Positions 9,195 through 16,483 of a DNA stretch of 64,000 nucleotides are shown here, piece by piece (the stretch's first letter is position 1; each line of letters starts with the position of its first letter). Position numbers and translations under genes: made by a program. Under the pieces are notes generated by a model, which searched no databases, had not been told where the DNA came from, and saw only the letters and a list, made by a program, of their open reading frames with translations. The DNA comes from DATLED01 sp035525495 (GTDB taxonomy: Bacteria; Actinomycetota; Acidimicrobiia; Acidimicrobiales; CADCTF01). The stretch covers positions 62,001 through 126,000 of the forward strand of contig DATLED010000058.1 in assembly GCA_035525495.1 (NCBI GenBank), read 5' to 3'.

Positions 9195-10499
9195 ATGAAC
9201 CGACGCACAAGCAGGTTGCTCACGGTCGCCACGGTCGCGCTCGTCGCAGGTGGGCTGCCGGGAGCGGATGTCGCACCGGCGGCGGCGTGCTCGGTCCGGT
9301 TCACAAGGGTGGCGGACACGACGCCCGTCCTCCCGGAGACCATGACGGCGCAGGGGCAGTCCTACTCCCGACATCAGTACGGGGACCTGGATGCGGGTGG
9401 CGCGGCGACCACCTTCGCCGTCGGCTCCGTCACGTACAAAGGACCGCGGACCGACCCTGAGACGGGCGAGACAACCATCCAGGACCTCGGCTACATCCCA
9501 CTTGCCGCTCGGTGGGACGGGGCGACGTGGAGCCAGTCGCCTATCGTCGGTGGAGACCGGACCGGCCAGTTCCGGGGCGTCGACGCGGTCGCGCCCGACG
9601 ACGCGTGGGCTGTCGGTCGCAGCGAACCCGGGCACGCCCTCTTCGCCCACTGGGATGGCTCGACGTGGACGCGCTACTCGACGCCGACGGCGAGCGTGGT
9701 CGATGCATCATTCGGCCCGGCCGAGACATGGACGGCGACCGCGGGGTCCGAGTACTACGAGCTGAGCGCCGTCGACATGCTCGCCTCCGACGACGGATGG
9801 GCGGTCGGCAACCCGCACGCCTTCGAGACGCCGCCGCGCATCCTGCACTGGGACGGCGTCGCATGGTTGTCCGATCCGATCGGGGAGGCGGCAGCGAGTC
9901 ACGTGAACCCGCTCGCCATCGACCCCCGGTTGACGGATGTCGCGGTCGCGTCGGGACCTTCCGGCGCCGAGGTGTTCGTCGCCGGCCAACGCTACGACGA
10001 GACCGTCGGCCAGAGCCGGGCCTTCGTGCTCCACCGAACCGAGGACGGCTGGGCGCGGATGGCCACACCGGACGCGCCCGCGGGCAGCGTCTCGGAGTGG
10101 TCTGCGCTCACTGCCATCACGGCCACTGCGCCCGACGACGTGTGGGCGGTCGGCACCTGGGAACCCATTGGTGGTGGACAACAGCCGATGTCCCTTCACT
10201 ACGACGGCAACGCCTGGACGGCGCGCGACGTCGCAGCACGCGGGTACGGCGCACTCGTCGACGTCGACTCGCTGGCAACCGTCGGACAGACCACGGCCTG
10301 GGCCACGGGGTACCAGGAGCCCAATCGCCGCGGGCCGTTCGGGCTGTTCTCGCAACTGTCAACCAGTGGAGCGACGACCGCTACACCGCCGGACGCGCTG
10401 GGCGCCGTCGCCATCGAGAGCCCGACACGGGGGTGGGCGGTCGGAGGAGACCACTACGACACCGACAGGCCGATCCTCTACCGGATCCGCACCTGCTGA
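9195..10499 (+). CDS. Secreted beta-propeller-like repeat protein
   Basis: A 434-residue protein with a signal peptide (MNRRTSRLLTVATVALVAGG, cut near APAAA). The mature part carries repeats ending in APDDAWAVG, ASDDGWAVG, APDDVWAVG and PTRGWAVGG, each next to an HWDG or HYDG motif. This is the pattern of exported propeller proteins that resemble BNR or Kelch families. No catalytic motif is visible. It is divergent from the LuxR-type regulator, with about 260 bases between their starts, so it is a possible target of that regulator (inference only). Confidence 0.75.
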   Translation: MNRRTSRLLTVATVALVAGGLPGADVAPAAACSVRFTRVADTTPVLPETMTAQGQSYSRHQYGDLDAGGAATTFAVGSVTYKGPRTDPETGETTIQDLGYIPLAARWDGATWSQSPIVGGDRTGQFRGVDAVAPDDAWAVGRSEPGHALFAHWDGSTWTRYSTPTASVVDASFGPAETWTATAGSEYYELSAVDMLASDDGWAVGNPHAFETPPRILHWDGVAWLSDPIGEAAASHVNPLAIDPRLTDVAVASGPSGAEVFVAGQRYDETVGQSRAFVLHRTEDGWARMATPDAPAGSVSEWSALTAITATAPDDVWAVGTWEPIGGGQQPMSLHYDGNAWTARDVAARGYGALVDVDSLATVGQTTAWATGYQEPNRRGPFGLFSQLSTSGATTATPPDALGAVAIESPTRGWAVGGDHYDTDRPILYRIRTC

Positions 10500-10756
10500 A
10501 GGTGCCGTCGGTTGCCGGGGGGTGGCCCGTCCGCTCGCCTGGCCGGAGTCGTGATCCCCGCGGCTGTCGGGCGGTGGCTCGGCTGCCCATCAAGGCGATC
10601 GCCGATCGTCCCATTGTCCCTCGCACGTGAAGTCGAACCGCGTGTGTTCACGCGGCGCGCGTCCACCGATGCCCCCAGGAGGAAGAAGACAATCTCGCCA
10701 TGACCATCTCGCCCGACCTCGAGATGTGCGGGCTCCTTGGTGTCGAGGTCGAGGTC

Positions 10757-11148
10757 CTACGCGTCGTCGACCTCGACGATGCGCCAGCGTCGATACAGGT
10801 CAGGCATGCGGGCAAGTTTCGCCGGTTGCTCTGTGCCGTCGGACGGAAGGGGTGTGACACCGTCGTCCGCTAGCGCCATCGGCCACGCGAGATCGCGGAG
10901 GTGCAGGACCGCAATGTCGTCGGGCAGCTCCACCAGGTGAGAGCGAAACTCGTCCTGCAACTCCAGGGGAAGCGCGGCAACGGGCCCCGATAGCGTCCCG
11001 ACGACCCGGGGGTCGGCGAACGAGCTGGTCAGGCGAAAGAGCCAAAGCCCCGTGGTCGCCAGACCAGACGCGACCCCGCCGAGATCACGGGGTCGTTGAC
11101 CGGTGAGCACATCGCGAAGCGGTGATCATCGACGACGATCGTTCTCAC
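10757..11148 (-). pseudogene. Frameshifted PIN-like toxin partner of the AbrB antitoxin
   Basis: A GTG at 11148 directly after the antitoxin stop (TGAGTG) opens a frame reading VRTIVVDDHRF, a plausible toxin start, but it stops after 39 codons. The next frame continues with DVLTGQRP, TTGLWLFRLTSSFADP and LPDDIAVLHLRDLAWPMA, as expected for an actinobacterial PIN-like toxin. A one-base deletion near 11115 explains this. The C-terminal part after LAWPMA also looks worn and ends early. The family assignment comes from pattern memory and the antitoxin neighbour, not from a search. Confidence 0.6.
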
Positions 11149-11385
11149 TCAGGTCGTGGCGAGATCCGGGTCATCGAGGCCGCCGACGAACCGTCGGTGA
11201 TCTTCTGCCGAGAGGGCTCCGGCCAGAAGCTGTTGGCGTCCGCCGGGTGGCAAGAGGACTGCGGCATCGCCGAGGTCGATCACCGTGAGGCGTCCACCCT
11301 CGGTGATGCCCCACCGACGGCGGTCGGCTGCGGGCACCGACATCTGCCCGCTGCTCGACACGAGGAACTCCGCGGACGCAGCCAT
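11149..11385 (-). CDS. AbrB/SpoVT-type antitoxin
   Basis: A 78-residue protein with an intact swapped-hairpin DNA-binding motif: SSSGQMSVPAADRRRWGITE followed by GGRLTVIDLGDAAVLLPPGG. The ATG at 11385 has a good AGGGAG ribosome site. Such proteins bind their own promoter and neutralise a partner encoded just downstream. Here the downstream partner is frameshifted, leaving this an orphan antitoxin. A 59-base fragment of a second copy of this gene remains at 12358-12416. Confidence 0.78.
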   Translation of the reverse strand: MAASAEFLVSSSGQMSVPAADRRRWGITEGGRLTVIDLGDAAVLLPPGGRQQLLAGALSAEDHRRFVGGLDDPDLATT

Positions 11386-11509
11386 GGCTTGCTCCCTGCT
11401 CACTTGGTACGCATTGACTTCACCAAGGGTGGGCGGCCACGCCGCGCAGGAGCTGACGCGGTTCTCCAGCGGGGTTCTCCTCAGACACTGATCACCGCCC
11501 TGGAGCGTT

Positions 11510-11554
11510 CCGATAAGTCGACGGGAGACGAACGTGTACAGATTCACGCTCTGA
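11510..11554 (+). pseudogene. Remnant of a GNAT gene 3' end
   Basis: The frame reads PISRRETNVYRFTL and then a stop, matching the tail of the GNAT gene at 4748-5230 (LRETNVYRF). Only the last dozen or so codons remain. The remnant also provides the left half of the phd-vapC operator. A second copy lies at 13163-13207. Confidence 0.7.
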
Positions 11555-11562
11555 TCTGTACA
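11535..11562. promoter_or_regulatory. Perfect inverted repeat, probable Phd operator
   Basis: TGTACAGAT (11535-11543) and ATCTGTACA (11554-11562) form a perfect 9-base inverted repeat with a 10-base spacer, ending 22 bases before the phd start at 11585. Phd-family antitoxins repress their own operons at such sites. A TACGAT at 11573-11578 could be the -10 box, placing transcription start at or next to the ATG (leaderless message). Confidence 0.7.
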
Positions 11563-11584
11563 GCACAGGTGCTACGATTGCGAC

Positions 11585-11872
11585 ATGGAAGTAGCGATCA
11601 GCGAACTGCGCGCCCATCTCAAGACGTTCATCGATCGCGCCAAAGCAGGTGAGCGGATCGTCGTCACCGACCGGGGTCGGCCGGTGGCCCGCCTGGGCCC
11701 AGCCGAGGAGGAGAGCCTGCTCGACCAGCTCGAACGGAAGGGCGTGTTGACGCGGGCGAAGACCAAGAAGCGACCGATCGCTCGGAAGGGCCAAGGCGCG
11801 AAGGCCACCGGGCCGGTAGCTGACCTCGTGAGCGAGATGCGTCGGGATCGTGACGAGCGCGTTCTGGGATAG
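11585..11872 (+). CDS. Phd/YefM-family antitoxin
   Basis: A 95-residue antitoxin with the Phd N-terminal DNA-binding fold (MEVAISELRAHLKTFIDRAK, then GERIVVTDRGRPVARLGP) and a basic, presumably flexible C-terminal part that would wrap the toxin. It overlaps the vapC start by 23 bases, as expected for coupled antitoxin-toxin pairs. A perfect inverted repeat upstream is the likely autoregulatory site. A frameshifted paralogue lies at 13235. Confidence 0.88.
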   Translation: MEVAISELRAHLKTFIDRAKAGERIVVTDRGRPVARLGPAEEESLLDQLERKGVLTRAKTKKRPIARKGQGAKATGPVADLVSEMRRDRDERVLG

Positions 11873-12278
11873 CAGCGGGTTCGTCAAGCTCCTCATCGAG
11901 GAACCCGGCCGTGATGTCGCGGTCGATGCGTGGAACGATGCCGACCGCAACATTGCGTCGAGACTTACCATCCCGGAGGTGAGTGCAGCGCTCGCAGCGG
12001 CCTGGCGATCGGGCCGCATAAATGAGCGGTCCGATCGCGAGGTTCGGCGCCGCTGGGCGCAGCACCTCGGCTCGGTCGAGCTCGTCGAGCTTTCGGCCGC
12101 CGTCGGCGACCGAGCTGCCTCTCTCGCCGTCGAACACGCGCTGAGCGGCGCCGATGCGGTGCACCTGGCGTCCGCACTGTTGCTCTCGCACGTCGACCCG
12201 GTGCTGATCACCTGGGACCGTCGCCTCGCTGCGGCTGCGGCCTTGGTGGGCCTGTCGGTGGCGCCCAGCGACTTCTGA
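11850..12278 (+). CDS. VapC-type PIN-domain ribonuclease toxin
   Basis: A 142-residue PIN protein starting at GTG 11850 inside the antitoxin gene. The acidic residues expected for metal binding are visible: Asp in AFWDSSGFVKLL near the start, Glu in IPEVSAAL, and Asp in GADAVHLASAL and ITWDRRL near the end. VapC toxins cut specific RNAs, often initiator tRNA or rRNA, when the antitoxin is lost. All key positions look intact, so the module may be active. The paralogue at 13465 is frameshifted. Confidence 0.88.
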   Translation: MTSAFWDSSGFVKLLIEEPGRDVAVDAWNDADRNIASRLTIPEVSAALAAAWRSGRINERSDREVRRRWAQHLGSVELVELSAAVGDRAASLAVEHALSGADAVHLASALLLSHVDPVLITWDRRLAAAAALVGLSVAPSDF

Positions 12279-12357
12279 CTTCGCTCGCCAGACAAGCGTC
12301 TATGAATTTTCACTGGAGACATGGCTCTCCGCGTGACTTTCATGCCGCGATCTCACG

Positions 12358-12416
12358 ACCCTCGGTGATGCCCCACCGACGGCGGACGGCTGCGGGCACC
12401 GACATCGGTCCGCTGC
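12358..12416 (-). pseudogene. Fragment of an AbrB-type antitoxin gene
   Basis: About 56 of 59 bases match 11296-11354 inside the intact AbrB-type antitoxin gene. On the minus strand it encodes MSVPAAVRRRWGITE with no start or end. It marks the edge of a second copy of the abrB-to-vapC unit, now separated from its downstream half by the phd-vapC pair at 12498-13135. Confidence 0.8.
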
Positions 12417-12477
12417 CAATTTTGGACATGCCCGGTAGGGGCCTAACCCATCGACGGCGGTGGCGGTCTCGTTCGCT

Positions 12478-12496
12478 ACATCTGATAATCTGATGT
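12478..12496. promoter_or_regulatory. Operator and -10 region of the second phd-vapC pair
   Basis: ACATCTGAT and ATCTGATGT form an inverted repeat with one mismatch and a 1-base spacer, ending one base before the GTG start at 12498. GATAAT at 12484-12489 fits a -10 box, so the message would start at or next to the GTG (leaderless). An antitoxin bound here would cover the promoter. Confidence 0.55.
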
Positions 12497-12497
12497 T

Positions 12498-12740
12498 GTG
12501 CCCGAAGTGAGTGCGACGGAAGCAGCCAGGAACTTCGCCGACATCCTCGACGCGGTCGAGCACCGAGGCGAGCACTTCACGGTCGTCCGGCGTGGTCGGC
12601 CGATCGCGCATCTCGAGCCGGCCAAACCCGGGTTGGGGGCCGATGCGAAAGCATTGTTGCGACGCCACCGGCGCGATTCGAGCTGGTTGGAGGAGCTTTC
12701 GTCCCTCCGTCAGTTGGTCGAGATCGAGAATCGATCCTGA
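12498..12740 (+). CDS. Phd/YefM-family antitoxin (second, unrelated module)
   Basis: An 80-residue antitoxin with the Phd fold: SATEAARNFADILDAVEHRG, then HFTVVRRGRPIAHLEP, followed by a short toxin-binding tail (RRHRRDSSWLEELSSLRQLV). It differs clearly from the antitoxin at 11585, so it is not a recent duplicate. The stop TGA overlaps the presumed CTG start of the toxin. Confidence 0.88.
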   Translation: MPEVSATEAARNFADILDAVEHRGEHFTVVRRGRPIAHLEPAKPGLGADAKALLRRHRRDSSWLEELSSLRQLVEIENRS

Positions 12741-13135
12741 CGCGGCTTCTGCTCGACACGACGTTCCTCATCGATGCCGACCGCTCTGGCGACGCGCTCG
12801 ACGGTGTGATCGCCGATGTGGACGACGTAGCCGTTGCGGCGGTCACGATCGCCGAGCTGCGGGTCGGCGGATTGCTCGGAACACGGAAGAAGGGTGCAGC
12901 GAGGACAGCGTTTGTCGAGGACGTGCTCGCCGCGATCCCGGTGATCGCCTACGACCTCGCTGTCGCTGAGGCTCATGCGCGACTGCTTGTCGAGGTGCGC
13001 CGCCAAGGCACCCCGCGTGGAGCGCACGATTTGTTGATCGCCGCGACGGCGGTGGCATCTCGACGCACGGTCGTCACTGCGGACGCCGCCGCGTTCGCCA
13101 GCCTGCCCGACCTCGAGGTCCGGCATCACCGGTGA
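12737..13135 (+). CDS. VapC-type PIN toxin with a probable CTG start
   Basis: A PIN protein of 132 residues if translation starts at CTG 12737, which overlaps the antitoxin stop (CTGA). This frame gives the classical VapC beginning TRLLLDTTFLIDADRSG, with its first catalytic Asp. The nearest ordinary start, GTG 12806, would remove that whole strand. Other acidic sites are Glu in TIAELRVGGL and Asp in GAHDLLIAATA and VTADAAAF. CTG starts are rare; a mutated GTG or ATG giving weak or no expression is also possible. Confidence 0.78.
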   Translation: MTRLLLDTTFLIDADRSGDALDGVIADVDDVAVAAVTIAELRVGGLLGTRKKGAARTAFVEDVLAAIPVIAYDLAVAEAHARLLVEVRRQGTPRGAHDLLIAATAVASRRTVVTADAAAFASLPDLEVRHHR

Positions 13136-13162
13136 GACGTTCCGGCCGACCGACCGAGTCTT

Positions 13163-13207
13163 CCGTTGACTCGACGGGAGACGAATGCGTACAGACTCAC
13201 GCTCTGA
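13163..13207 (+). pseudogene. Second remnant of a GNAT gene 3' end
   Basis: The frame reads PLTRRETNAYRLTL and a stop, homologous to the remnant at 11510 and to the tail of the GNAT gene at 4748. It sits the same short distance ahead of a phd-like gene, so the GNAT tail was copied together with the toxin-antitoxin module. Confidence 0.68.
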
Positions 13208-13214
13208 CCTGTAC
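13189..13214. promoter_or_regulatory. Operator-like inverted repeat of the decayed module
   Basis: GTACAG (13189-13194) and CTGTAC (13209-13214) keep the same 20-base repeat-to-repeat distance as the operator at 11536-11561, although the genes behind them are frameshifted. The site could still bind the intact Phd from 11585 (inference). Confidence 0.55.
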
Positions 13215-13234
13215 GTCTTGGGGAGGATGGCGGA

Positions 13235-13487
13235 GTGGACGTAGCGATCAGCCAACGTCGAGCGAACCTGAAGCGTTCATCGAGCGAGCGAAGGCAGGCG
13301 AACAGATCGTCGTGACTGAGCGCGGCGTCCCCCGTGGCTCGTCTCGTCGCTGCCGACGATGAGGCGCTGCTCGACCGTCTCGAGAGGGACGGGCTCGTCG
13401 AAGGCTCATCGTGTCAACGCGAGCGGACCAGTTGCTGATCTCGTCAGCGAGATGCGCGCCGATCGTGACGCTCGCCTTCTGGGATAG
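13235..13487 (+). pseudogene. Frameshifted phd antitoxin gene
   Basis: Paralogue of the antitoxin at 11585. Starting at GTG 13235 it reads VDVAISQRRANLK, then needs frame changes to give FIERAKAGEQIVVTERGVP, then ARLVAADDEALLDRLERDG, then VADLVSEMRADRD up to a stop at 13485-13487. At least three small indels are needed, so no full antitoxin can be made. Confidence 0.85.
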
Positions 13488-13886
13488 CAGTGCATTCGTG
13501 AAGTTGCTCGTCGAGGAAGTCGGCAGCGACGATGCCGAACGGTGTGGAACGACACCGCCGGCGGGCTGGCGAGCCGTCTCGTCGTCCCCGAAGTGAGCGC
13601 CGCGCTTGCGGCCGCTCAGCGCGCTGGCCGACTCGACAGAACGGGCCACGACGCGGCGCAGCGAGAGTGGCGCAAGTATCTGCCCGCGATCGATTTTGTC
13701 GAACTCACGGCAGAGGTCGCCGAACGCGCTGCGGCCTTGGCCGTCGAACACGGTCTGCACGGCGCCGTGCACTTGGCGACTGCGGTGGCCGTTCGGTCAC
13801 CCGCGCTCGTCTTCGTGACGTGCGATCGCCGGCTCGCAACGGCGGCGCTCGTGAAGGGATTCGACGTCGTGCCGGCTAGCTCCTGA
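13465..13886 (+). pseudogene. Frameshifted VapC-type PIN toxin gene
   Basis: Paralogue of the toxin at 11850. GTG 13465 gives VTLAFWDSSAFVKLLVEEVG. One base appears to be lost near 13538, after which the frame from 13542 continues with VWNDTAGGLASRLVVPEVSA through to a normal end at 13886 (VTCDRRLATAALVKGFDVVP). The downstream frame has its own possible GTG start at 13542 but lacks the first catalytic Asp. Toxin and antitoxin of this module are both broken. Confidence 0.85.
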
Positions 13887-14035
13887 GAAAGCGATGATGT
13901 TTGTATCAGCGCGTGCCGCTCCCGTCGTCGACTCGGCGAGGACGAACGTCAGCACGATCGCCGACCACACGCGGGGTGGACCGTTCCAACCTGAATGATC
14001 GCCACAGGCCCCAAAATGGCGCTAAACCTGTGGCC

Positions 14036-14266
14036 ATGCCGAGCATCCAGGTCAAGGATGTGCCGGACGAGGTGCACGCCACGCTTCGCAAGCGGGCGGC
14101 GGCGGCCCACATGTCGCTGCAGGAGTACCTCCTTGCCCACCTCGTCGCCGAGGCGACTCAGCCCACCCTCGAGGAGGTGCTCGAACGAGCGGGTCAACGC
14201 GCGGGTGGCCGGGTGACGACGCACGATTCCGTCAAGGCTGTGCGCGCCGATCGCCACACCCGTTGA
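14036..14266 (+). CDS. FitA/VapB-like ribbon-helix-helix antitoxin
   Basis: A 76-residue protein with the FitA-like start MPSIQVKDVPDEVHATLRKR and AAAAHMSLQEYLLAHLVAEA, the ribbon-helix-helix DNA-binding fold, followed by a C-terminal tail expected to bind a PIN toxin. Its TGA overlaps the TTG start of the next frame. The toxin behind it is frameshifted and cut short, so this antitoxin is probably an orphan. Confidence 0.82.
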   Translation: MPSIQVKDVPDEVHATLRKRAAAAHMSLQEYLLAHLVAEATQPTLEEVLERAGQRAGGRVTTHDSVKAVRADRHTR

Positions 14267-14520
14267 TCGTCGTGGATGCGAGCGTGCTCGTGCTCGTGAT
14301 GGCGCTCGCCGATGATGGCCCGGACGGCGACCGACACCGAACCCGGCTGGCCGGTGAGCGGCTGGCGGCGTCGCACCTCATCGACGTCGAGGTCGTCCGG
14401 CGTGGCGCCGGTTGCAGCTTCCGGACGGCTCGACGAACGTCGAGCCGAGTTCGCACGCGCCGACCTTCGTTCGCTGCCGATCGAGCCGGTCTCCCATATC
14501 GAGCTGGAGACACCTCGCAC
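14263..14520 (+). pseudogene. Truncated, frameshifted PIN toxin gene
   Basis: TTG 14263 overlaps the antitoxin stop and gives the VapC start LIVVDASVLVLVMALADDG, with the first catalytic Asp. After LIDVEVV the frame breaks. The homologous sequence resumes in the other frame as ASGRLDERRAEFARADLRSL and stops resembling a toxin at about 14510, just before the convergent SGNH hydrolase. The second half of the PIN domain is missing. Confidence 0.75.
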
Positions 14521-14522
14521 TC

Positions 14523-15389
14523 CTAGCCCGCGAGCTTGAAGACGCGGTCACCGATACGTCGGTAGCCGTCGTCGTTCGGATGGAGGTCACCGCTGTCGCA
14601 CAGGAACGTCCGTTCGCAGAGGTGGGGCCCACGAAAGAGCTCCCAGATGTCGGCGACGCGAACGCCCTCGTGCCGACGAGCGGCGTCGCGCTCGACGTCG
14701 GAGTAGTAGCGACGCCACAAACGGTCTGAGCCTTCGACCTCGTTCGAGAACGGGTTGTAGAACGTGACGAGAACGATGTCGGCACTGGGCGCGGCGGCGC
14801 GGAGGTCACCGAGGATGCGGTCGAGACCCGTGCCGAAACGTGCGAGAAGATCGCTCTGCGCGATGCAGGCGGCGTCAAAGTTGCATTGTCCGGCCATCAC
14901 GTCGACGGCGTCGACGCCTCCGATTGATACGGTGATCGGGCCGACCTCGCCTGCGTGCGCCCGAAGGAACGACAAGGCGGAGTCGAGTTGCGATCCCTCG
15001 TAGTTCGCATGCAAAGCAAGACCGGGACCGTTGGGTTCGGGCTGCGTGAAGAAGCAGCCGCCATTGATCATGCTGTCCGTGCTCTCGCCCGGGCACGAGA
15101 GGTTCACGTACTGCTGATCGGGCCGGACGCGCTCCATGTGCGCGGCGAGCACGTCGGAGTAGCCGGTATCGAACGCGTCGGGCGAATAGGTCCCCGCTTC
15201 GAGCATTTCGAAGAGACGATCGAACTGCAGCCCGAATGCCATCGAGTCGCCGAGCGACAGGTAGAACGCCTGAGGACCGACCGGTCTGGTGGCGAGCGCA
15301 GCGGGCGCCAGCGGTGGCGCGAGGACGAGCGCCGTGCAGGTGACGGTGATGAAGCGAATGAAACGGAGCGTCTTCGGGTGTGTTCGCAT
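14523..15389 (-). CDS. Secreted SGNH/GDSL-type hydrolase
   Basis: A 288-residue exported hydrolase. The signal peptide runs to about residue 32 (VTCTALVLAPPLAPAALA). SGNH blocks are visible: SLGDSMAFG with the catalytic Ser, a CPGES loop, SIGGVD at block III (Asp where Asn is common), and DLHPND with the Asp and His of the catalytic dyad. Members of this family are esterases or lipases; the substrate is unknown. The frame extends to 15491, but the ATG at 15389 gives a clean signal peptide. It ends directly against the truncated toxin gene. Confidence 0.88.
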   Translation of the reverse strand: MRTHPKTLRFIRFITVTCTALVLAPPLAPAALATRPVGPQAFYLSLGDSMAFGLQFDRLFEMLEAGTYSPDAFDTGYSDVLAAHMERVRPDQQYVNLSCPGESTDSMINGGCFFTQPEPNGPGLALHANYEGSQLDSALSFLRAHAGEVGPITVSIGGVDAVDVMAGQCNFDAACIAQSDLLARFGTGLDRILGDLRAAAPSADIVLVTFYNPFSNEVEGSDRLWRRYYSDVERDAARRHEGVRVADIWELFRGPHLCERTFLCDSGDLHPNDDGYRRIGDRVFKLAG

Positions 15390-15826
15390 GAGTCGATGAT
15401 CGGGCACATTTCGCCGCGCCGACATCCGCATCCGGTGCCTTCGCGGCCTACCAGGCAGGAAGGCGAATCTCACCGGATGGCAACCCCTCACGACTGACGG
15501 TTGCGCCGAGGTGAGGTTGGCCTTCCCTCACAGCAGTCGTGGTGCCCTCCTCCGGGCCATATCGCATGGGCGATGGCCATCGCACCTTTGACACATGCGG
15601 GCGACAAACAGCGGACTGGCCGCCGGGCGACCTCTCGGCGGTGCCCCGCTCTGGCGGGAACACTCGCCTTCCATGCATGGGCGCGCGAACTTGCCCCGAC
15701 GGCACTCGAGGATCCCTGGGCGGTGAACGATGATGCAGTGCGCGAGATGTTGCCGAGCACGACGGCCGAGATCAGGGACCACTGCCCGGATCGGGGCTTC
15801 CGAAGAACAGGCCTGCGGACCTCGCG
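15390..15826. other. 437-base stretch without a convincing gene
   Basis: This lies upstream of the SGNH hydrolase and downstream of the FHA-HTH gene. Open frames cross it on both strands, but none has a recognisable motif, and codon use does not favour one. It presumably holds the SGNH promoter. I see no repeat or RNA element. Confidence 0.5.
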
Positions 15827-16426
15827 CTACTGGTTGCCTTGGCGCAGGTTGGCGAGCGTGACCGCGCCACGGCGAATCGCCTCGTTCGCCAGGCGCGTAC
15901 GCCGGTGGCCGACGTCGTCGCCGACCTCGAACTTGACGTACAGATTCGCGAGATGCTGTTTGACGGCAGCTTCGCTCACCACGAGGTCCGCCGCGACCTC
16001 CTTGATCGACGCGGGCTCCGTGAACAGATCGCGCGCCAACCGCGGCCGGCACAGCACGACCAGGACGTCGCGCTCCCTCGCCGTCACCGAGGGGAGGCTC
16101 GACTCGGTCTCGGTGCGTGGAGCCGCAGCATCGGCCGAGCTCCTGAAGAGCAGACGCGATCGGCCGACCCGGATCTCGTCACCGTGCCGAAGCCGCTGCT
16201 GCGACCAGATTCGCTCGCCGTTCACGTATGTGCCGTTCGAGGACCCAAGATCGGTCACGCACCACCCTTCAACGAACTCCTCGATCGACGCGTGGAGACG
16301 GCTCACCGTCGGATCGTCGAGAGCGATGTCGTTCCGCGCTCCCGTGCCGACCGTGAGGCGACCACCCGAGAGCTCGAGGCGCCGAACGCCCTCGAGCGCC
16401 CAGATCTCCACGGTGGCTCGGTCCAT
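15827..16426 (-). CDS. FHA-domain protein with C-terminal helix-turn-helix
   Basis: A 199-residue protein. Residues 1 to about 100 form a forkhead-associated domain with the phosphothreonine-binding signature: GARNDIALDDPTVSRLHASI, then LGSSNGTYVNGERI. After an acidic linker, residues 110-199 hold a LuxR-like helix-turn-helix (SIKEVAADLVVSEAAVKQHL). FHA domains read Ser/Thr-kinase phosphorylation. The gene is divergent from the kinase-STAND gene with only 57 bases between starts, so the kinase is the obvious partner and the shared promoter a likely target (inference). Confidence 0.88.
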   Translation of the reverse strand: MDRATVEIWALEGVRRLELSGGRLTVGTGARNDIALDDPTVSRLHASIEEFVEGWCVTDLGSSNGTYVNGERIWSQQRLRHGDEIRVGRSRLLFRSSADAAAPRTETESSLPSVTARERDVLVVLCRPRLARDLFTEPASIKEVAADLVVSEAAVKQHLANLYVKFEVGDDVGHRRTRLANEAIRRGAVTLANLRQGNQ

Positions 16427-16483
16427 CGGGCACGAGCGTAGAGACTCCGCGACCCGTACGATCGGGCGATCGAAGCGGATGCG

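Noticed and set aside
10757..14520. Prophage, integron or ICE
   Set aside because: No integrase, recombinase, transposase, tRNA end or attachment repeat seen; gene order is not cassette-like.
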